64,000 nucleotides of DNA from Paralichthys olivaceus (Eukaryota > Chordata > Actinopteri > Pleuronectiformes > Paralichthyidae), in assembly GCF_024713975.1 (NCBI RefSeq), contig NC_091112.1, forward strand, positions 9,470,001 to 9,534,000, written 5' to 3'. Below are positions 60,201 to 64,000 of this stretch, in pieces (positions within the stretch are counted from its first letter, which is position 1; each line of letters starts with the position of its first letter). Position numbers and translations under genes: made by a program. The notes below the pieces were generated by a model that saw only the letters and a list, made by a program, of their open reading frames with translations, did not search any database and was not told where the DNA came from.

Positions 60201-63200
60201 CTCCAGCTTCCTATTCACTCTCTGTGAGACTCTGAGCCAAACTCTGTCTCAGTGTCAGGACCTCCAGTGGGAAGAGCCTGTCCCTCGGTCTCATCTCATT
60301 ACCGCCACTGAAAAGCAGAGCTGCAGAGGGAGAAGTGGTTGAAGTCAGCGGTGGCAGCAGTTCTCCCGGAGAAACGTTCGGAGATGATTGAGATGTCTTC
60401 TTTTTGTCCAACTTTTCCCATCTTGACTCAAGTTTAACTTTCTGTTATATGAAGACTACCTCGTGACCTGAGTCACTTAAGAAAAAAAAAATCCTGGCCG
60501 TGCTTCTTTTGATGGTTAAGAGTTGACTTCAGCTTCCATTAAGGTGAAGAAAGCAATCAAGTCCACCACACTTGACTGTAGTAGCCCTTTCAGTCTGAAT
60601 AAGGGATTTAATAGCAAGGCAAGTTAATGATCGTGTAGACAGTATTAAGGCAGTAATGAAAAAACTTAGCCAACTGTTAAGTAGAAAGTACACAGCAACA
60701 CCTTTCTTCTAACTTTTAAGACAGTTTAATTCACCAGACAGAAGAGAAATTAGTTTTTACTATTGATGCTGTGGGTTCAGTGAGCATCACCCAAGAGTCT
60801 TTAAGACTCTTGGGTGAAGCATTATGTGACCATGTGATACAGAAAGAATATTCTTATAGCCAGCAAAGCAGTTACTTTTCTTTTGACTACACAACCTTCA
60901 ACCATTCTTCACATTGTATCAAATAGTTTAGTGTTTTCCAATAGTTGTTGACCATTTTCTGAAAAAACAGGTTTTGGTTACATGTCTTGATCGTTGATTA
61001 AAATACTTGATGTTTTTTTGCAGTGTGAAATAGTGAAACTGTTGTTGAATAAAACTTACACTCAGAAATACTTTAACACTTTTTTGTCCCCCCAGAAAGT
61101 AAAAACAAAGATACACAGATTAGAGTGGGAATGCTTGACCCAGGTCCTGACAGCCTGTAATATGGGGAAAACATCGGGTTAAAAAGCAGAATCCCTGACG
61201 GGTTTGAGTTGGGCTCAGTCAGGTTTGGACAGAAAATTGCTTCCGAAGCCGCACTGTAATACAGGTATTCAGATAAATAAACTGCAGCAGGTTCGAGCTC
61301 TGTAGGATAATGATGTCAGAAATAAAACTACAACTTTTTTTGTTATATTCTATGAATGAAAGTGCAACTCACAATTTAGAGTCAGTGTTATAGAAGCAAT
61401 CATGTAGAGAGAAGGAGAGAGATAAAATTACCACTTTTTACAACAATATTTCACCTTAAGTGCAGCAATTGTCTTTCTCTGGTTCTTTTTTTATTGAAAC
61501 TATTGATCGTTTCTACCCAAAGCAAAACTCATGCAAGTCGTAAAAGTCCAGGATGGTCACAGGTTTATGATCTATATTGTAAAAAGCTACCTGGCTAATG
61601 GTGTTTAATGTTTTGTGTGTCATCAAATGTCTCTTGACTTTGTCTCTTCTGTGTTGGTTAGAACGCTGTGTCCATGTACTGTCGCCTCGGCTTCGCTGTG
61701 AAGAAAGGTCAGGTGATCGGCTCCGACCAGCTCCACCCCACCTGGAAGAACGCTCCTTCTGTCAACAGGCTCAAGTATGTGCATCCACTCATCGTTTCCA
61801 CCGAACAGTCCCTTAGCAAATATGGTGACGTCAGAGACAAGCAACCATTTAAGGTCACGTCAACACCTACAGGCAATTTAGAGTCTTCAGTTAACCTCAG
61901 ATGCAGGTCTTTGGACTGTGGGAGGTAGTCGAAGTACCTGGGGTGAACCCACATGGACAGGGGGAGAACATAGAACTCCACACAGGCAGTTTAATACACC
62001 AATATGTTGTGTCCTTGTTAGGAGCACCATGGACCCTCAGAAAATGCTCTTGTCCTGGGAGCAGGGCAGTCCTGTCATGGAGGGAGGCTCCTCTGCCACT
62101 GACACTGACACCACCAGTCTGGAAGACCAAGGTCTGACTACACACAAACACACACACACACGTCTTCCAAGCATATTCAGCAATGTATGCAAATAAATAC
62201 ACAAGCTGATGAATGCACACAAAGCACTTCCTGATTGTTATTTGAGAAAGTTTCAAGCAGCTGTGCTAATTAATCCCTGAGAAAGCCCAGTCATGCTCCT
62301 GAAAGCCATTCTCACATTAATAGGTGTTTGTTTAAACTGGTCTAATTTCTGGTTTAATTTTCATTTTAATGCGCATGTTAAACTGATATTATGAAAGTGT
62401 ACTGTTCGTCAACTACATAAATATGTTTTTATTATCAATTTAAGACATAATTTCAGACTATGGTCCTTGTAAACACATTTCCTTCTCAGAAAATCAGGAG
62501 CTTATGTCCTCAGCCTGAGAGGGGTAACATCTGTGCAGTTATGCTATTACATGCACAAATCCTACTGAACATAGTTATTAATCTTGTTATGCATCGTGTT
62601 CGTCTCTGCAGCGGACACAGCCAGCGTTAGCAGCCTAAGCATCCCAGCTGCACCCACCAAGAGGATTGCCTTCCTCTTTGACTCCACCCTCACAGCCTTC
62701 CTCATGATGGGCAACCTGTCTCCGGTGAGTAAATGGATTTGAACTTAAACACACATCCACTCAGAAACTTGCAATGTTAAATATATTTCGGGGCAAATCA
62801 GGCATATTTTGTTAAGTGATAGTTAGTGAAGTGAGTTTGTACAAATTAATGTGGCTTGATTGGATTCAAGGGAATTGTTGGGGCTTGGTGGAGGTATGTG
62901 CTCTACTTAGTGCCATTCTAGTTTAATTGTGTGTTTGTCTTTGTATTAGAACCTGAAGAGTCACGCCGTGACCATGTTTGAGGTTGGTAAGCTGTCTGAT
63001 GAGACTCTGGACAGCTTCCTGGCTGAGTTGGAGAAGGTGAGATGATCACTTGCTGCAAAAAGCTTTTGTCAGAAACGCCTCTGACAAATTCAGTTTAGCA
63101 AATGATTTAATGCTCACATGAGTTCTACACACACTTTAACACACTGACACTCTGTCGTCTCTGGTGTTTTGTATGTGTCCAGGTGGAGAGCACAGCAGAG

Positions 63201-63312
63201 GGCGAGGCTCAGCGTTACTTTGACCACGCTTTGACCCTGAAAAACACCATCCTCTTCCTGCGCTACAACAAAGAACTCACTCAGGACCAGGGACCTGATA
63301 TCCCAAATATAG
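50730..63312 (+). CDS. fam91a1: FAM91A1, trans-Golgi vesicle-tethering factor (5' part; runs off the window)
   Basis: FAM91A1 binds TBC1D23 and the WDR11 complex at the trans-Golgi and helps capture endosome-derived vesicles. Exons: 50730-50801, 52069-52153, 52750-52901, 54721-54778, 57586-57653, 57847-57960, 58244-58334, 59368-59430, 59637-59743, 59864-59902, 61662-61774, 62022-62131, 62612-62724, 62950-63036, 63183-63312. Phases agree throughout and give 467 codons, then a phase-1 donor at 63313. Human FAM91A1 is about 838 aa, so roughly the C-terminal 45% lies beyond the window. Nearly invariant blocks include [55 protein letters not shown]-like sequence in exons 3-4 (without the N), [34 protein letters not shown] and [20 protein letters not shown]. 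All of this is the FAM91 N-terminal region. Exon 10 has 39 bases. Exon 12 ends in the weak donor G|gtctga. Confidence 0.96.
51201..51388 (+). repeat. 30-bp minisatellite in fam91a1 intron 1
   Basis: About six diverged units, consensus close to TACAATATGGACAATCAGAA followed by TGACAACATT. Because the unit is a multiple of three without stops, it holds long frames open on both strands (for example 50834-51364 +). These are by-products, not genes. Confidence 0.85.
51482..51547 (+). repeat. (TG)n microsatellite
   Basis: About 33 GT units in fam91a1 intron 1, after the 30-bp minisatellite. Confidence 0.97.
52210..52380 (+). repeat. LINE/SINE-type 3' tail
   Basis: AT-rich sequence that ends 'ctgctgtaatattactaatttccccattgcaggactaataaag' (52320-52363), the usual teleost retrotransposon terminus in plus orientation. 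It lies in fam91a1 intron 2. Confidence 0.55.
52902..57585 (+). other. fam91a1: fam91a1 introns 3 and 4 (around exon 54721-54778)
   Basis: 1.8 kb and 2.8 kb with no second gene. The only repeats I recognise are a short TA run near 53950 and a GT microsatellite at 57195-57257. Open frames near 55375-55690 on both strands are AT-rich chance frames. Confidence 0.6.
57195..57257 (+). repeat. (GT)n microsatellite
   Basis: About 31 GT units with one GC interruption at about 57236, in fam91a1 intron 4. Confidence 0.95.
58335..59367 (+). other. fam91a1: fam91a1 intron 7
   Basis: 1.0 kb. Exon 7 reads on in frame into this intron for about 100 codons without a stop, which mimics a longer protein. The 'gtgagt' donor at 58335 and the exact match of exon 8 to the human sequence show that it is intron. 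Confidence 0.7.
59903..61661 (+). other. fam91a1: fam91a1 intron 10
   Basis: 1.8 kb, AT-rich, with a perfect 29-base palindrome at 60788-60816 and no gene. Confidence 0.6.
60788..60816. repeat. Perfect 29-base inverted repeat
   Basis: CACCCAAGAGTCTT, one T, then AAGACTCTTGGGTG: 14-base arms with a single-base centre and no mismatch. It would form a cruciform or hairpin. Too short to be a miRNA precursor on its own, and not close to a gene end. Confidence 0.85.
61838..61990 (+). repeat. Third copy of the dispersed teleost repeat of 6818-7003
   Basis: 'caacacctacaggcaattta', 'tgcaggtctttggactgtggg' and 'gaacccacatggacaggggg' are the 3' half of this common fish repeat. The copy stops about 30 bases before the acceptor of fam91a1 exon 12. 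Confidence 0.65.
62790..62925 (+). repeat. 3' part of the 'acttggtggaagg' repeat family
   Basis: 'caaatcaggcatattttgtt', 'ttggggcttggtggaggtat' and 'gtgccattctagttt' continue the repeat seen at 16440-16680 and 40075-40240. It lies in fam91a1 intron 13, about 25 bases before the acceptor of exon 14. Confidence 0.55.
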
Positions 63313-64000
63313 GTAACCAGACAGTTACACCCTCTTTTTCGAAACCCTTTATTGGTAACCACATGCACAACCCAAACCTCAAACACCTCTACATGTCTAT
63401 ACATGTGCTAAATAGTGAGCTTGCAGGCCAGATTCAGCTTTGTCTATGATTTTAGGAGCTGACGTTCAGGTTTTTGTTTTGAGATCTCACCTTCTGAGTT
63501 CTAACAGCAAGCTTAAGAATTAGAAACTCAGATTTTTGTCTATTGTTGTCACACAGTTCTCACTTATGCTTCATGTGTTTTAAGGGGGGAACTAAGTGGG
63601 CTATAGTCAATCTACTGATACACTTCATGAATAGTCATTAAGTGTATTAAGTAAAGTAAACTGGTTGGTTTCTTGCTAAAATCATGATCATGTGTATATT
63701 ATTGTGAGTATGATTCAAACTATAGATGATTCTGAACTTAAAATGACTTCAACTTAACTTGTTCTGTTGTCGTAAAAATCAATAACAAATTAAGTGTCTA
63801 TGTTGTGGGTGAGGTTGGAAACAATAAAGACGAATTATGTCTTTTGTCTGTGCTTCTTCTGGCAGATCTAGTCTGTTTCACATCTCATGTGTCTGGATAG
63901 TTGTATTTGGATGTGGATCTGGATGCAGAGGCATAGCATGAATCCGTCAGTGGAGCTGTGTTGTTCCACTTAGTCTCTAGAGGGCGCAGCAGAGAGTTGA
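63313..64000 (+). other. fam91a1: fam91a1 intron 15, cut by the window edge
   Basis: Starts with the donor gtaacc. No sequence matching the next conserved FAM91A1 block is present before 64000. AT-rich, with no repeat recognised. Confidence 0.7.

Overview
The window is ordinary vertebrate nuclear DNA from a ray-finned fish, probably a percomorph-like teleost. It has intron-rich genes with GT/AG splice sites, many long CA/GT microsatellites, several repeat families typical of teleosts, and proteins that can be read end to end as orthologues of human genes. It shows no bacterial, viral or organellar structure. The species cannot be named from the sequence.

Five protein-coding genes were rebuilt exon by exon, with every splice phase checked by arithmetic. 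On the + strand: (1) atp6v1c1, V-ATPase subunit C1, CDS 1885-5969, 12 coding exons, 382 aa. (2) baalc, CDS 7662-9099, 3 exons, 125 aa. (3) spire1, actin nucleator, CDS 11804-38010, 18 exons, 794 aa with one cassette exon, plus a further in-frame cassette exon at 34938-35090 that fits the mitochondrial 'ExonC'. On the - strand: (4) klhl38, BTB-BACK-kelch protein, CDS 46262-43390, 3 coding exons, 583 aa. On the + strand again: (5) fam91a1, CDS from 50730, 15 exons visible (467 codons), running off the right edge.

Layout: 1-960 holds an old LINE-like tail and the atp6v1c1 promoter; 960-6730 atp6v1c1; 6730-7400 repeats; 7400-9100 baalc; 9100-11530 baalc 3' flank and a local tandem duplication with a 16-bp minisatellite; 11530-39680 spire1 and its 3' UTR; 39680-43390 a gene-poor spacer where spire1 and klhl38 converge; 43390-46263 klhl38; 46264-50330 the divergent spacer between klhl38 and fam91a1, with muscle-type promoter motifs; 50380-64000 fam91a1.

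The genes do not form one pathway. ATP6V1C1, SPIRE1 and FAM91A1 all act in the endosome/trans-Golgi/vesicle system, but that is not evidence of co-regulation. In human, ATP6V1C1-BAALC (8q22.3) and KLHL38-FAM91A1 (8q24.13) are separate blocks of one chromosome arm and SPIRE1 is on chromosome 18, so this order reflects rearrangement between fish and mammals. I found no convincing novel biological system. The best leads are the spire1 alternative exons, the structure of the spire1 5' end, and an exon-like minus-strand segment inside spire1 intron 3.
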